Shown: positions 48,929 through 61,407, counted from the stretch's first letter. The stretch: 64,000 nucleotides of DNA from Bryum argenteum (GCA_037043015.1 CM073329.1:10680648-10744647); one strand, 5' to 3'. Notes: generated from the letters alone by a model not told the origin. Made by a program: numbers and translations.

Positions 48929-50274
48929 GAACCTTCTCCCCGAGTGAGCTCGATCCTCGATCACGACCCTCATCACACCGTCAACGCCAGCAAGCAAGCG
49001 GCATCTAGCCCTTTCCAACATAGATCTAGCAGACCTCCGGATCCTTACACCAGCAGTCCTGCTCTACGAGGGACGGGAGGAGCATCCGTTCCACTCACTG
49101 AAAGACTCCCTGAGCAAAGTGCTGGTCGGGTTTTACCCATTCGCAGGCCGGATCGCGGAGGTGGAAAATGGGGTACCTGAGGTTTGGTGCGACGATTCCG
49201 GCGTTTTCTTCACCGGAGTGGTGGTCGTGGACGAGGTTGGAGCACTCGCTGGTGGTGATGCTCTTACTGAGTTTCTAGCTGGCTAGCATGAAGACTGCGA
49301 ATCTGGAACAAGAAGGATTCAATCTGTATTCGTTGCAGGATTATGATGAATACCCTCCTCTCGTCATTCAGGTACCGCATTGCAGCTTCCTTTTTGAGCT
49401 CCAAGCGTGACATCGTATGTGCACTGTGCCGACAGTGGATGTCGGCCGATACACATGTCAAGCAGACGGTTTGAAATTGACCCAACAACCGATGTTTGAG
49501 TTTGAATCAGTCAAGAGGTCAATCAATCGTTTATCATCAACATGGTCATGTGTCTTAGATAGGTTACATGTTTGAAATGTAAAACAGTTGCATTGGCGGC
49601 AAACTCGCATCACATGGGAGCAGATGGGGCTTCTGGGATGAGCTTTATGAAAGCATGAGCTGAAGTGGCACAAGGGCTAGCCATCTCTTCTCCACATGAT
49701 CATCGGTGAGTATTGATCATTACACTTCGTTCTTCTTGAAACTATCGTTGCATTCTGGAAATAACATCTTGACTCTTTAGTTTTTTATATATTGCTTCCA
49801 AAGATCAACAGTTATTACAAATTATGAAATACTGTTTATCAAAATCTTCATTATTCGAAACACAAATTCAACTAAGAACAGGACTATAATTCCATAATGG
49901 ATTACATAATGGTGTAATCTTTTAATTGCTTGTTTTTCAGACGCCATCTCTTGGAAGCGCGGGTGCCGCCAAAACCTCATGAAGGTTGCCCTTCAGGGTA
50001 CAGATTAAGTTTACTACAACAAAGTCTTGCACCAAGGTCCTTCTGCCCGGTGGGCTTTAGGTCGTTGGCTTGACGAACAGACACTCTAATCACGCCGGTC
50101 CTGAAAAAGGATTGGAGTTTTTATTATTATTATTATTACAACAAAATCCATGAATTGAAATTGCAACTCCGAAGATAGAGCAGAAACAAGTAGAATTTTC
50201 TATCCCACGATCTAAAATTTAACACTTGAAGAAACACGTTGTAGAGGAGGAACCTTCTATTTCATTCACATCCG

Positions 50275-50820
50275 GTGATTAGCTCATCTCCGCACATCTT
50301 TGGAAGCTTGTCATCGAAACAAGGAACTTGCATAGTAAGAGATGATACCACTACTTTCTACTCCATCATGGATGGAAGAAAAAAAATGAAGGACATTCCT
50401 ATGAGTAATTTTGGCAATTGCATTTTTTGTAGGACAACTAATGCTTTGGTAAGAGAGGTTGGGGTCATGCCATTGAGTTTTGTAGCCTCAATGATACAAG
50501 AGTCACTTTCCAATGTTCAAGAGGAATTTTTTTGGTCTGTGTTGGATTGGTTGGAGGTGATGGGACCCCAAAATGTTGCACATTTCCGACCTAACCTTGG
50601 AACACATGATGTGAATGCATCACTTTGGAGGTATTTTCCTATTTACAAATTAGATTATGGATTTGGTAAATCAATCTTTGGTGGGCAAAACAATCTAAGA
50701 GCTAGAAGAGTTGGATTTTTTTATATAAGTCCGACTCCTCATGTTGATGGATCAATAAACGTTAGTGTGTTTCTTTATCCTAAGGCTGCTAATGCTTTTG
50801 CTGATAAAATAGCAAAGTAA
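50275..50820 (+). pseudogene. BAHD acyltransferase, C-terminal half
   Basis: One open frame of 181 codons; roughly the last 155 match the BAHD C-terminal domain. IMDGRKKMKDIPMSNFGN corresponds to the usual DGRxRxxPPLPxxYFGN block. Then come LREV-type helices (SFVASMIQESLSNVQEEFFW), LDYGFGKSIFGG in place of DFGWG, and FFYISPTPHVDGSINVSVFL. It is probably the last exon of the same locus, since it follows directly and in the same direction. The missing middle (Ser-Thr-Phe and Trp-Arg region) and absent exon boundary make it a remnant. DFGWG is altered to DYGFG, a change also seen in diverged members. Confidence 0.8.
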
Positions 50821-53800
50821 GATAAAATTTGATGTGTATATTCTCAATTTTATATGATACATTCAACAATTTTTTCTTAGTTTATAATACAACAAATTTT
50901 CTACTTGTATCATGTAGATATATATGTACAACCCCAATGCTTTAATTTCAATCAAGTCAATCTCATTGGTTGAATAGAGCACTTACATGACTACATTGAA
51001 AAAGCTTCTAATAAGTCATAGAGTATTTTTACATGAATTTTAAAAGTTGCTAATATCGAAATAATGTAAATTTATACACGTTATTGTAAAGCTTCAAAGT
51101 TGCTTAGAAAAAGCAAAATTTTCTTAATATAACATTATGTTTTGTACACAGAATTTGAGTTACAACATATGCATTCAGTTGTCCAAACAAATATCTCACG
51201 AGATTTATAATGTAATGGATAGTTTTATGTTATTTATTGTTTGTTTAATTGTTTTATAGTATTGTATGATTTATTTGGCACTATAACAATACTTGAGAAA
51301 TCCAACTAGCTATGTTTTATACACTAATTATATGAGTAACTTTGAAGTGTTTACATTTTTCAACTTTATTGCATCAACATTAAATACCCTTAGTTTAATA
51401 CATTCACTGATTTTTGTGGTTTCTAAGCTTTGTTTTTTTTTTAATAGTAACTCAATATCGAAACCATTTTTTAAAAAATTGAAATCTCATATGTATATCA
51501 ATTCTGGAGGTGAGACTATTATTCTCATATCCATTTTTGTTTGCATTCACACTTGTATGGTTTTTTCAGCTTATATGAACAAACATTTCAACCTTGTTTA
51601 TACTAGCCCTAAGTGGGACGAACCTTAACAAGTTCATTGACATTTTTTCACTAATTCATAGTGAAATTCGACTCAATGATATTATTGTCTATATTTGTAG
51701 TAGCTCATATGTCTGGAAAGAGCTATACAACTCAATTGTTCTTATATTCAAAAACTCCTACTCCAACAAAATTCATAATTTCTATTACCTATGATTTAAA
51801 ATACTAAGGAAATTGCGCTTGGTTTTCAAAGGTCAAATCCTGAGATTTTTTTGAAAAGTAGAGAGAGTCACTATGAGAGTGTAGAAAAAGAAATTGCAAA
51901 AATAAGGCAACCATCTTGCTCACTCTAGATTCCACCTATGTTCTGAACTATGTGGAAAGAAATGTACTTCATATGCATATTGATTTTGTAATTGATTTTG
52001 GGCAAAATGATTCATGTCACTCTAGTGATTTTTGTATAGCTTAGAGAGACCAAGAAGCAACCTCCTCAACTAAATAACAAATCGGTCTAACGCGAGTTCA
52101 ACCCAACATGAAGTATGCTTAACAAAGTATAAAAGAAAATGAAATAAATATAAGGCTTACTTGTATCTTGTGTTAGCATTTAACACGAGAATACAAGCCT
52201 TGGTAGAAGAGTAAGTCACACTATCACAAGTAACACGTATGGTATAGAGCTTTGGTAGAACTGTAGAAGAACACAGTCATAGAATTGGTGGAAATACGCT
52301 TCAGAGAATCTTGGAGCAATTAAAAACAAACCATTTCACAAATAGCAATAAAAAAGAAGAAGAGCTAGAGGATTTTCACTTGCCTTATACCTTGCTGGAC
52401 TCTTTGAAGCGGCTAAAATTGAGGGAAACATCTTCTTGTTTCTTTTAAAATTCCAACAAGTCTAATAATGTAATCTTGGTTGTTACATTTAACCAGTACC
52501 GTACTGTACTCACGTTGAGTAATATCAATATGGGTAACACCAATAATGCTCTAACTAAGAAAGTATGGAACTACAATGCCTTTGTTATGTCCAATGACCA
52601 AATCGCAAAGATTCACTATACAATTGCAAAATCATGACTTGCGGAATCAATCTTAAAAGACAAAGCAAGTCCATTGTGATAGCACCTATGGTGGACTACA
52701 AATTCTAATACTCTAATGCCATCAAAATCTCTACAATGAAGTACTTGCACTACAAAATGCATACAAACCATCATTTAATTAAATCTCATCCTGGTACAAA
52801 AGAATATCCACAAAACTATGTACATAAATTTCTCACTTCAAGAAAAGCACATTTATTGATTCATTACAACACCAACAATCAATTGCAAAACCCTAATGAT
52901 ACCCTATTGCCATAAAAATCTCTACTATAAAATACGTGCACCACAAATAGAAAAGAAAAAGCCATTTCAATAAAATCTCCTCGTATTTTGAATAATATTT
53001 ACATGAATTTCTCACTTCAAGAAAAGTATACTAATTGGTTTTTGAATAATAAACACAAAAAGTATCTACATGAACTTCTCACTTCAAGAAAAGTATGCTT
53101 ATTGATTGATTACAATCCAATGCCATTTATGTAGTTAAAGGGTAGAAACTCCATCATTTATCCTTATCTACAAATTAGAAATAATGAATCATAGATGCCA
53201 AATACCCAACAATAGAGAGAAGGGCTTAAATGCCGAGAATGGCGTACCCCACTAGGAAGGTACAGTACGAGTACCGTGTAGTGTACCCGTAACTTAACGG
53301 AGCCAGCAACAGTAGCTCAAGAGTCAAGGAGCCATGGGAGCTCAATAATGCTACTCCAGCTCTGACCCCAGCTCATTGCCTAATCCGCCACTCCCCAGCA
53401 AGCAAGCTTAATTCAACCGGATGATTGCTCATCAGGAGCAGAAAGGGTTGAATGAGTTGGCTCAGTTGAATGAGCATGCAAGCTCTCGATCGTCTTCAAT
53501 CGCTGCATGTTTTGAGGTGAAGCTCCGGAACAATAGATTCTCTCCATTGACTCTGTCTTGATTGTGTGCTAGCTAGTTGAGTGATGATTGCGCATTGAAA
53601 AATAGGGCTGACCTTTGACCTCGCCTGTGATGACTAATTTTGAGTCTATTGCGAATGTTCGCATCGCAATACGAATGATTTTAGCTCCGCGAGTGGATAC
53701 CGTAGGTGTTCCTGCAAATTTCGTTTTCTTTGAGTATCGGAAGATCAATAATTGGGGTACGGGTAACATGCATCAGTCGGTCGAGCAGCTCTAGCCTTTT

Positions 53801-54211
53801 CCGTTTCGTATCGTTCGTGTAAAAGTTTCCGGTGACTTTGAGCGGTTACTTTTGATTCGAGCACGAATGATTTCAGGTGTTCTTGCAAAGTTTCTGAGCA
53901 TCGGAAAAGGCAATAATTGAGTGCAGTTGTTGGTTGTCGCTTCGAGCAGCTCGTTTCGTATTGATTTGTAGATAGAGCTTTGAAACTTTCAAGGGTTTGG
54001 TTCCTGAAGTGCGTGTCTATGACCTAATTCCAGAAGTGAGAGAGGCTGCAGTTTCAAATTTAGACAAAGCTGTTGCTGATATTGTTCTGTACGTGCAGAG
54101 GATTTCACCTTTGAGCTTCTTTCAAGAAGAAATCTTCTTGGGATAGGAGTTACGAACATGTGATCGGTGATAGTGTCGTGGCCAAGCTGATATTAGCTGT
54201 CGGTAGGCGCC
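50821..54211. other. Long AT-rich spacer; leader of the PMT gene at the right
   Basis: No gene seen from 50821 to about 53500. A diverged tandem duplication is noted separately. 53560-54211 is richer in GC and probably holds the promoter and 5' leader of the PMT gene. Confidence 0.5.
52720..53105. repeat. Diverged tandem duplication, period about 180 bp
   Basis: AATCTCTACAATGAAGTACTT...TTTCTCACTTCAAGAAAAGC (52730-52850) recurs as AATCTCTACTATAAAATACG...TTTCTCACTTCAAGAAAAGT (52915-53030). A third partial copy of the TTCTCACTTCAAGAAAAGTA word lies at about 53077. Confidence 0.7.
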
Positions 54212-57200
54212 ATGGCTATAGCAACGAAGCGAGGAGGAGCTCCAGCAGCAGCAGCCTCATCATCGAATCTCATCATCGCAGGCTCAGTGTTAGTGGGCTT
54301 CTTCTTGATCGCCGTCTGGGTGTTCACTGCACCTTCAGCAATCCCCGATCGACCAGTCAATACTCTCACCACTCCGGTCGAAAGCACCGTCACCACCACT
54401 CCCGGCGAGCCCGGGAAAGACACTACCCCGGAGGTTGAGGCGATCGAGGAAGAAACTCCGGCTGTTGAAATCGAGACCCCGCCGACAGAACCGTCAACGG
54501 AGCTTCCGGATACGATTTCCACGCAAGCGGAGCTGACGACGGAGAACAAGGAAGCGAATACGACGAAGCTCGAGACGCAAGCTGCGGAGTCCAAGGAAGA
54601 GAAGGGACTCATTCCGGAAGAGGAGAATGTGGGGTATCCTCCAACAGAGAATGTGACCATAACGGTGACTGATCAGACGGGGCTGGCTATGAAATGGAAA
54701 GTTTGTGGTTTCGAAGGCGCCCAGGACTTCATCCCGTGTTTGGACAACGAGGCGGCTATCAAGAAGCTCAAGTCGAGGAGTCACTACCAGCACCGCGAGC
54801 GTCATTGCTTCTCTGAGGAGGAGCTTCCCAAGTGCTTGTTGCCGCTGCCTGCTGATTATAAGTCGCCCATCCGGTGGCCCATGAGCCGAAACCAAGTATG
54901 ACCTAAATCCTCTTCCATCCTTTTTCTGCACATTATGTTCTTCTCCTTGAGCGATGATCGAGAATGTGACTCTTTCCGTGCAATTCTGCTAAAGTGGGTG
55001 CTCATGATGTTACTTTTCGGGTCCCAAACTCTGACTTTTACTGTGCATTTGACTTATTCTTTATAAGTTTCTTCTTCTGAATGGTTCGAGTAATGTAGAT
55101 TTGTGCTCTGCTGTGAGAGAGGATTGGTTTCGATATGTGTGGTGATGTGCTTCACTATTCCTGATAACAGATCATGAAGTCTATGTGGTTAGCTGAATTG
55201 GTGTTTCTTTTTGTTCAGAAACCCAACTTTGAATTCCACTGTACAAGAAATTGTTCGAAGTTTCTCTGATTGAATGATTGAGTTGGGGTTGACAGTGTTC
55301 TGTTTCATTTTTTAAGGGTGGTGGCGATGAAATTTTGTTCTCACGAATATAGTGTACTTAACTGGTTCTGATGCAAGTCTACGTGGTTTCTGAACACGAG
55401 TGTCTGTTGTTATTGAAGGTGTGGTTCAGCAACGTTCCGCATACGCAATTGGTATCGTACAAGGCGGATCAAAACTGGGTGAAGGTGTCCAAGGATGGGA
55501 AGAAGCTCATCTTTCCGGGAGGCGGGACGCAGTTCAAGCACGGGGCGACTCATTACATCGACTTTCTGGAGCAATCGGTGCCGGAGATTGCGTGGGGGAG
55601 GCACACGCGCGTCATTCTCGATGTGGGCTGCGGCGTCGCCAGCTTCGGCGGCTACCTCTTCGACCGAGACGTGCTCGCCATGTCCGTCGCGCCCAAGGAC
55701 GAGCACGAAGCCCAGGTACACCCATCAATCAATCACTGGTTCAACTAACTCCTAGCTCAAGTATCCCAATGAGGCATGCGATCCCATTTTCGCGATCTAC
55801 TCTTCAAGTAGATCACGATACACTCCTCACTTGCTCCATTGCAAGCTCCATTGCGGAAGATATGCCCCTCTAAACATTCAGCCTCCCCTCCTGGTGTTTC
55901 TACTCTTTAGCAAGCCATAACTCACAAACCATAGTTCTGCTCACCACAATTAACAGCATGATGGAAAGCTCTCGTTGATTGCTTTCCAACGACATCTTAC
56001 ATGCCACATTTCGGTAATATTGTCAATGCAAAAAACAGTGATGAAGTGAATGATTGGATGATTTTGCGCTGCAGGTGCAAATGGCGTTGGAGCGCGGCAT
56101 CCCGGCGGTGTCGGCGGTGATGGGCACGCAGCGGCTCGTCTTCCCGAGCAACGTCTTTGATGCGGTCCACTGCGCGCGGTGCCGCGTACCGTGGCATAAG
56201 GACGGTGGCATGCTGCTCCTGGAGCTCAACCGCGTTCTACGACCCGGTGGTTTCTTCTTGTGGTCGGCGACGCCCGTGTACTGGAAGGATGAGGAGAGCG
56301 TCCAAATCTGGCGAGACACCAAAGCCATGGCGGAGAAGATGTCGTGGAAATTGGTTGCGAAGAAAAACGACCCCAGCACTCGCGTTGGCGTTGCCGTTTT
56401 CCAGAAACCCAAGGACAATGATCTCTATGAGCTTCGTCAACCTGATGCTACTCCACCTTTCTGTGACACTGACGACAAGCCGGACGCCGCCTGGTGCGCA
56501 CTCCCCCACAAACCTCAATCTCATCAATATGTGCTGTATTGATATATATATTGGTAGTGCGTTGAAGGTGCCAAGACTCAACTATACAAGCTGTTGATTT
56601 TTTTGCCATAAGTCATCTAGTTTGCAGTAGTTGGCACTACTCCACAATGATGGCATTTCTCTTCGTTCGCAGGTACGTACCGATGAACTCATGCATACAC
56701 AAGATTCAAGGGCCGCGAGCAACGAGCTGGCCAGAAGAGTGGCCGCAACGAGTAGATGCCACCCCATCGTGGTTGAGCGACACAGAGAAGGGAATCTACG
56801 GAGGGAACCTCGCAGAAGAGTATCGATCCGACACGGAGCACTGGAAGCGCATCATCGAGAAGTCGTATTTGCAAGGACTGGGCATCGACTGGAGCGCCAT
56901 CCGCAATGTGATGGACATGAAGGCTGGCTATGGAGGGTAAGCAAGGGATCTCTCCCTTACTTTACGCGGCTCTAGCATGACATAAAGCGCTAGTTGCTGA
57001 TGGAATTGTTTGTACAGATTTGCGGCTGCTCTGGCGACGCAGCCCGTTTGGGTGATGAATATTGTTCCTGTTACGGAGCCTGATACTCTGCCTGTTATCT
57101 ACGACCGCGGATTCCTGGGCATGTACCATGATTGGTGTGAGCCGCACAGCACGTACCCTCGGTCCTATGACCTCTTGCACGCGGACCATTTGCTCAGCAC

Positions 57201-57558
57201 CCTTACCACCAAGTAAGCTACCAGAACTCTCACTCTGATACTGAAACCAACTACGATGATTTCGAAACAGTTGGAAAGTTAGCTTGATGGAGAATCTCTA
57301 TAAGACCCGAGTCTTTTTCCTGATGGTAGCTGATGATTTGGTTATTGCAGGTGCGATATTGTGAACGTGGTGATGGAGATGGACCGGATCTTGCGGCCAG
57401 ATGGGTGGGCCATCTTCCGGGACAGAGTGGAAGTGTCCAAGAAAATCGAACAGATCGTGAAATCGTTGCACTGGGATGTAGTGCTGGCGTACACACAGGG
57501 TGAGGAGGAGCTTCTCGTAGCACAGAAACGTTTCTGGCGACCTGACGAAACTGAGTAG
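54212..57558 (+). CDS. Probable methyltransferase PMT24-27 type (DUF248), Golgi type II membrane protein
   Basis: Six frame-consistent exons (54212-54895, 55419-55715, 56075-56493, 56673-56936, 57018-57212, 57351-57558) give 688 residues. A short cytosolic head is followed by one membrane anchor ([20 protein letters not shown]) and an acidic Thr/Glu-rich stalk. The catalytic region follows: [40 protein letters not shown], the SAM-binding motif [83 protein letters not shown] and [16 protein letters not shown]. This is the plant family thought to methylate wall polysaccharides such as pectin in the Golgi. The long acidic stalk points to the PMT24/25/26/27 subgroup. Start has a good context (GCCATGGC). 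All exon joins keep frame. Confidence 0.95.
55775..55900 (+). repeat. Repeat in PMT intron 2 shared with the gypsy 3' region
   Basis: CTACTCTTCAAGTAGATCACGATA...ATATGCCCCTCT resembles 44205-44283 (CTACTCGTCAAGTAGATGCCGATA...TTATGCCCCTCT) with the same order and spacing. It is probably an old terminal-repeat scrap. Confidence 0.6.
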
Positions 57559-60336
57559 CTTAGCTTATCAGGACCGTAACTTTAGGAGTAGGCTTAAGTT
57601 AGTCTTTGGTGCTCCCCACTTGATCACTGAAGGTATAGTTTAGTTCAGAACTTTTGTTCACTCTTCATTTTATTTTAACCAACAAAATGTTCAACTCTTT
57701 ATTCCAACAATTGGTTCTTGAGAAGCGTGTGTACATCTTTGCTCTTCTTTGTTGCTGTTATTGCCTTGAAAATTCAAGGTTTCTAGAAACTTACAGACTT
57801 ACTAGCAACATCTTCACGTGCGCCCATTGACCCCAAAGTGCCCAATTGATCATTTTGTGGTTGATTTAAAACTTTGAAGGGTTGTCACAGTTAGGTCTAA
57901 CATTATAACTAACTCGCTATTAACCATATAACCATCTTGGTATGTTGGATTCTCTTAAGATCAATGAAAGTCAAAATGACTTTTCCTATGAATAACATTC
58001 AGCCAATTGTCACTTTCTCACAACCGAAGAGAAATCAACAAATCAAATTCAATGTGTGAGTCAAAATTTGAAGGAAATTTAAGATTCTACAAAAGGATTT
58101 ATTCAGAAACACTCAAGACGAGGAGTCAAGTCGTTAATAGGGCAAAAAGACACAAAAAATTCCTCTCACTTGATTGGCACATGTAAGATATTTTAAGAAA
58201 TGAACAAATTATATGAGAAATAATCTCCTCCTTCGATTCCATAAACGGCTTGACTCCCCCTATAATGTGTCCCTAAATAGCACTTAAATCGGGTATTTTG
58301 GGCCCCAAGTAGAAAAAGGTCATTTTAGGTAATGTAGGCAATTTTGCATCAAGAATATTTAGAAAATTGACTTTTTGTCAAACTAAGAGTAAATTAAAGA
58401 GAACTACTATGAAATCATTTATTTCAAACCGTTAAAACTTTTTCTATTTTTTTTACCCTTAACCGGGCGGGGTGTTGAAAAACAACATCTTGGATAACTC
58501 TAGCAAGTGTGAAGTGCCATAACTTCTTCATCCAGAGTTTTTTTGAATGAAATTACTTGAATTGGGTCCCAAATCAAGTTTTGTTTTTTGTTTTGTTTTT
58601 TAGTATAAATTGCATACCATACAATGATGTATGAATAGATGACATGCATTTTAGTGAAGGTAGCTCTTGTTTTTGGGTTTCCAAACATGGGGCATGTTTT
58701 ATCATTCTGAGGCAATTATGGAAATTGAAATGAATTGGAAGTTTTTATATATTCATGATTTTAAAATGAATATTGACAACTTTTAGATGGAAGAGTTTTT
58801 ATTCAAATATTTTTGGTATTAAATTTGCGACAACGTTCCTATCTTGACAAAAAGTGAATAAATGGATGATTCTTGAGGAGCGATATCTCCTTCATCCATT
58901 GATGGATTTTGACTTTTTGGGATGGATTCCAATTAGATTCTAGTTTTAGTCGTAGAGACCTAGACAAAATCAAAGATGTATTGTAGATAAGGCATAGATT
59001 TGAGTGAAAAGGATTTAGTTTTGGACTACTTTTCCTTTATAAATTTTTTGAGAGTTTTCAACATTGCAAGGTCATTATTTGCGCAATAAATAATTTCTCA
59101 TGGATTTTTTTGTTTGAGGGTGTTCTTGAGATGAAACTAAATATCTTTGGAGTTGGTGATTTTTTTGATTGCAATAAGTATATTGTTAGCATTTTTACTT
59201 CAAAGTGAAAATGTTGAGGTTTTGTGATGTTTTTTGAGTACTAATATGTTATGATCTTGCAATCCCATGAGGCCTCATGACTCAAAATTTGACCCACATG
59301 ATGCACAATATGTCTAATACAAAATTGTACGATTTAATCTGAATAACTTACCTTGGGCTTCCTTTATTGACATTTTTTTGAGAATATATTATTATTTCTT
59401 ACCAATGAGTCAAACCATTTAGGGGTTAATAAAGTTTTGGATTTTTGTGTACCATCGCCTATTGCAATTCTCACAAAAGATTTTATAAAACCTCAAATCA
59501 GTCCAAGATGAATAGGAGAATTATAGTAGGTCACTCTATGCAATGTATCAAGAAGAGAGGTTGCCAATCCCAAGAAGAAGAAGAAGAAGAAGAACAACAC
59601 CAGACCCGTAAGGGTTGGCGTGAATAAAGTGTCCGTTCGACCTACCCTTGATGATATGCCCACAGGGCCTAACTGCCAATCCCAACTTCATATGAAGTTG
59701 TGTTGCTTGCTCAAAGTACATTGCCTCAAGTATATATAAGTGCATGTTATGCACTAAAAGCGTGGATTTCTTGATCCGGTAATGGAGTGAAAAATTTTGA
59801 AGTTTTTCGTAGAACTTCTTGTATTATTATTCTACAAGATCCTATATATATAGATTGTGAAATCACCCCTTGAAAATTTAAAAATTCATCGATTGACTTA
59901 CTCATTTTGGAAATGGTTGAATTTTCTTACTCCCTTGGGCCTTTACGAGTTAATGTAATTGGTGCAAACTAGAATACAATAGCTACGTGGCTACTTTAAC
60001 ACTTGATTGTCAATTAACTTACTTGTATGTACATTTTCTCTACTTTGTCAGAATCATATCCATGAAAATTTTAGGTTTTTTTATGATTCCAATAATATCT
60101 TTCTTTTGAAAGGCCAGTGTTCCCAAAATTTAACAATTCACAACTTCTTATAATATTGTCATATTGGCCATACAACCAATATTTAATTTTGCATTGAACA
60201 CCCGACTATAGTAAGGTGCTCAAGAATGACTCAATTTTTAGCATGTGAATACTATAGGGAAGTTACAACTGCAAGCAATTTTAGTGCATAGAGATGAAAT
60301 TATCATCTTTGGACTCCGACAATTAGTTTTGAGTTT

Positions 60337-60340
<4 letters not shown>
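57559..60340. other. AT-rich spacer containing the empty-site relative of the 11.3 kb element
   Basis: No gene seen. 58850-59220 is the copy related to both flanks of the large element. A GAA triplet run lies at 59572-59593. 59615-59650 carries the short motif shared with 37179 and, inverted, about 50080. Confidence 0.55.
58850..59220 (+). repeat. Dispersed repeat matching both flanks of the 11.3 kb element, joined
   Basis: 58880-59150 follows 5860-6128 (TCTAGTTTTxGTC, AAGGxxATTATTTG, GATTTTTTTGT, AGGGTGT, TTGAGATG). 59118-59215 follows 17414-17490 (TCTTTG, TTTTTT, ATTGCAATA, AAAGTGAAAA). The two matches meet at ATCTTTG, with no element between. Confidence 0.65.

Positions 60341-60416
<76 letters not shown>
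60341..60416. repeat. AT dinucleotide microsatellite, 38 units
   Basis: Uninterrupted (AT)38. Its Tyr-Ile open frames are artefacts. Confidence 0.98.
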
Positions 60417-60418
<2 letters not shown>

Positions 60419-60887
60419 TAGAGCGACCAAAAATGGCGCGATTGCGAAAATGGAGCCCTAGTAATCTTCATTGTCACGTACATAATAGCTTCTCCATACA
60501 ACAGTACCATGTACACACTGCAAAGATTATAGGGCGTCACTTTAGGGCACCATTTTAAGAACACCTATATTTCCATTTTTAAAAGTCATTACTTACTGTA
60601 GAAGAGTTGAAAAATGATGATTCCACTTGCTCTAGTTTTTTACTAATTTTCCCCATGCACAAAAATTGCTTGCACTGGCGACATTCCTGTAGGTTTTCTG
60701 TGCTGAAAATTGCGCCATTATAGGACACCTTACCATAAATGTCCCTAAAACAGTAGTCTAAATTGACACCCTATAATGTTTACGGCGAAGACATGGTACA
60801 GTTGTACGAGAAAGGTACTATGTACCTTAAGTGAAGATTACGAGAGTTTCATTCATGGGACCTGCTCCATTTTAGACCACTCTACTG
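60416..60887 (+). mobile_element. Foldback/Tc1-mariner-like MITE, copy 3 (most complete, 472 bp)
   Basis: Left end TGGTAGAGCGACCAAAAATG and right end, reverse complemented, CAGTAGAGTGGTCTAAAATG are related. The similarity continues inward for about 170 bp (GTAATCTTCA, TACAAC-TACCATG, ATTATAGGGxGTCA, TTTAGG). TA lies outside both ends (60414-60415, 60888-60889). No coding sequence. The CAGT-type end and TA duplication fit the Tc1/mariner/pogo group. Confidence 0.8.
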
Positions 60888-61407
60888 TATGTTAACATTC
60901 TTGACTGGCAAGTTAAAATGAGCGGGAAATTGAGCTGCCCGAACTGACAAGGGCAGCAGCCAGGGCAGACGAAGAGCTGCAAGCAACCAAGTGTTGCCCA
61001 TGAGCAACAGCCAGATGTCCCCCATTCACGATCCCTATCCCGACAACAGTTAAAGAAACAAAAGCTCCAACCAAACTGGACGACGCACGGTCCCACGCCC
61101 CCAATTCCCAACAATCCATACCGTGCGATCTCCAAACCGCTCCCCATTCCAAATAAGCAGGTACCACGTGGCGCGCAACACTGCACTCTCAACTGGCCCT
61201 TCCGCCATCTGGCACCGGCACGCCATTGGCCAGCACCCTCATGCACCCTCTCTTAGCTCCCCCTGCTTCTTCCCATTCAGTTTTCTTTCCTTGATGCACC
61301 CTTTTATGCAGCTATGGCGATCCTCGCTCTAATCGTTAATTAGGGCTACATTACTCTCTTACAGTGTTACTGTAGTACATTATACTCTCTATTTTGAAGC
61401 AATTTGA
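60888..61407. other. Promoter and leader region of the LEA gene
   Basis: GC-richer than the left spacer. Minus-strand open frames here (60872-61246) show no known motif and are not called. Confidence 0.5.
61164..61172 (+). promoter_or_regulatory. ABRE/G-box upstream of the LEA gene
   Basis: CCACGTGGC, the abscisic-acid-response core bound by bZIP factors, about 240 bp before the LEA start codon. This is the usual arrangement for drought- and ABA-induced LEA genes. The motif is seen; the role is inferred. Confidence 0.6.

Larger units (their letters stand above)
40069..50010 (+). pseudogene. BAHD acyltransferase pseudogene, N-terminal half, split by a copia insertion
   Basis: The start codon at 40069 (ATGGCAGAACC) is cut by the copia element and resumes at 48929. 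Beyond it, host-frame peptides follow BAHD order: TPSTPASKRHLALSNIDLAD and TPAVLLYEGREEHPFHSLKD (about 48980-49105), KVLVGFYPFAGRIAEVE (about 49110-49165), EYPPLVIQV (about 49350), then the catalytic HXXXD as HHMGADGASGMSF (49605-49645). A GT-AG intron (49706-49940) joins in frame to RRHLLEARVPPKPHEG (to about 50000). BAHD enzymes transfer acyl groups from CoA to alcohols or amines in the cytosol. Frameshifts occur near 48965 and between 49285 and 49350, a stop follows GMSFMKA at about 49655, and the middle of the protein cannot be found. It is therefore dead apart from the insertion. Confidence 0.85.

Noticed and set aside
54193-54660. Minus-strand Ser/Val-rich open frame
   Set aside because: Antisense shadow of the acidic Thr/Glu stalk of the PMT gene.
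60238-60564. Open frames of alternating Tyr-Ile on both strands
   Set aside because: They are translations of the (AT)38 microsatellite and have no other coding signal.
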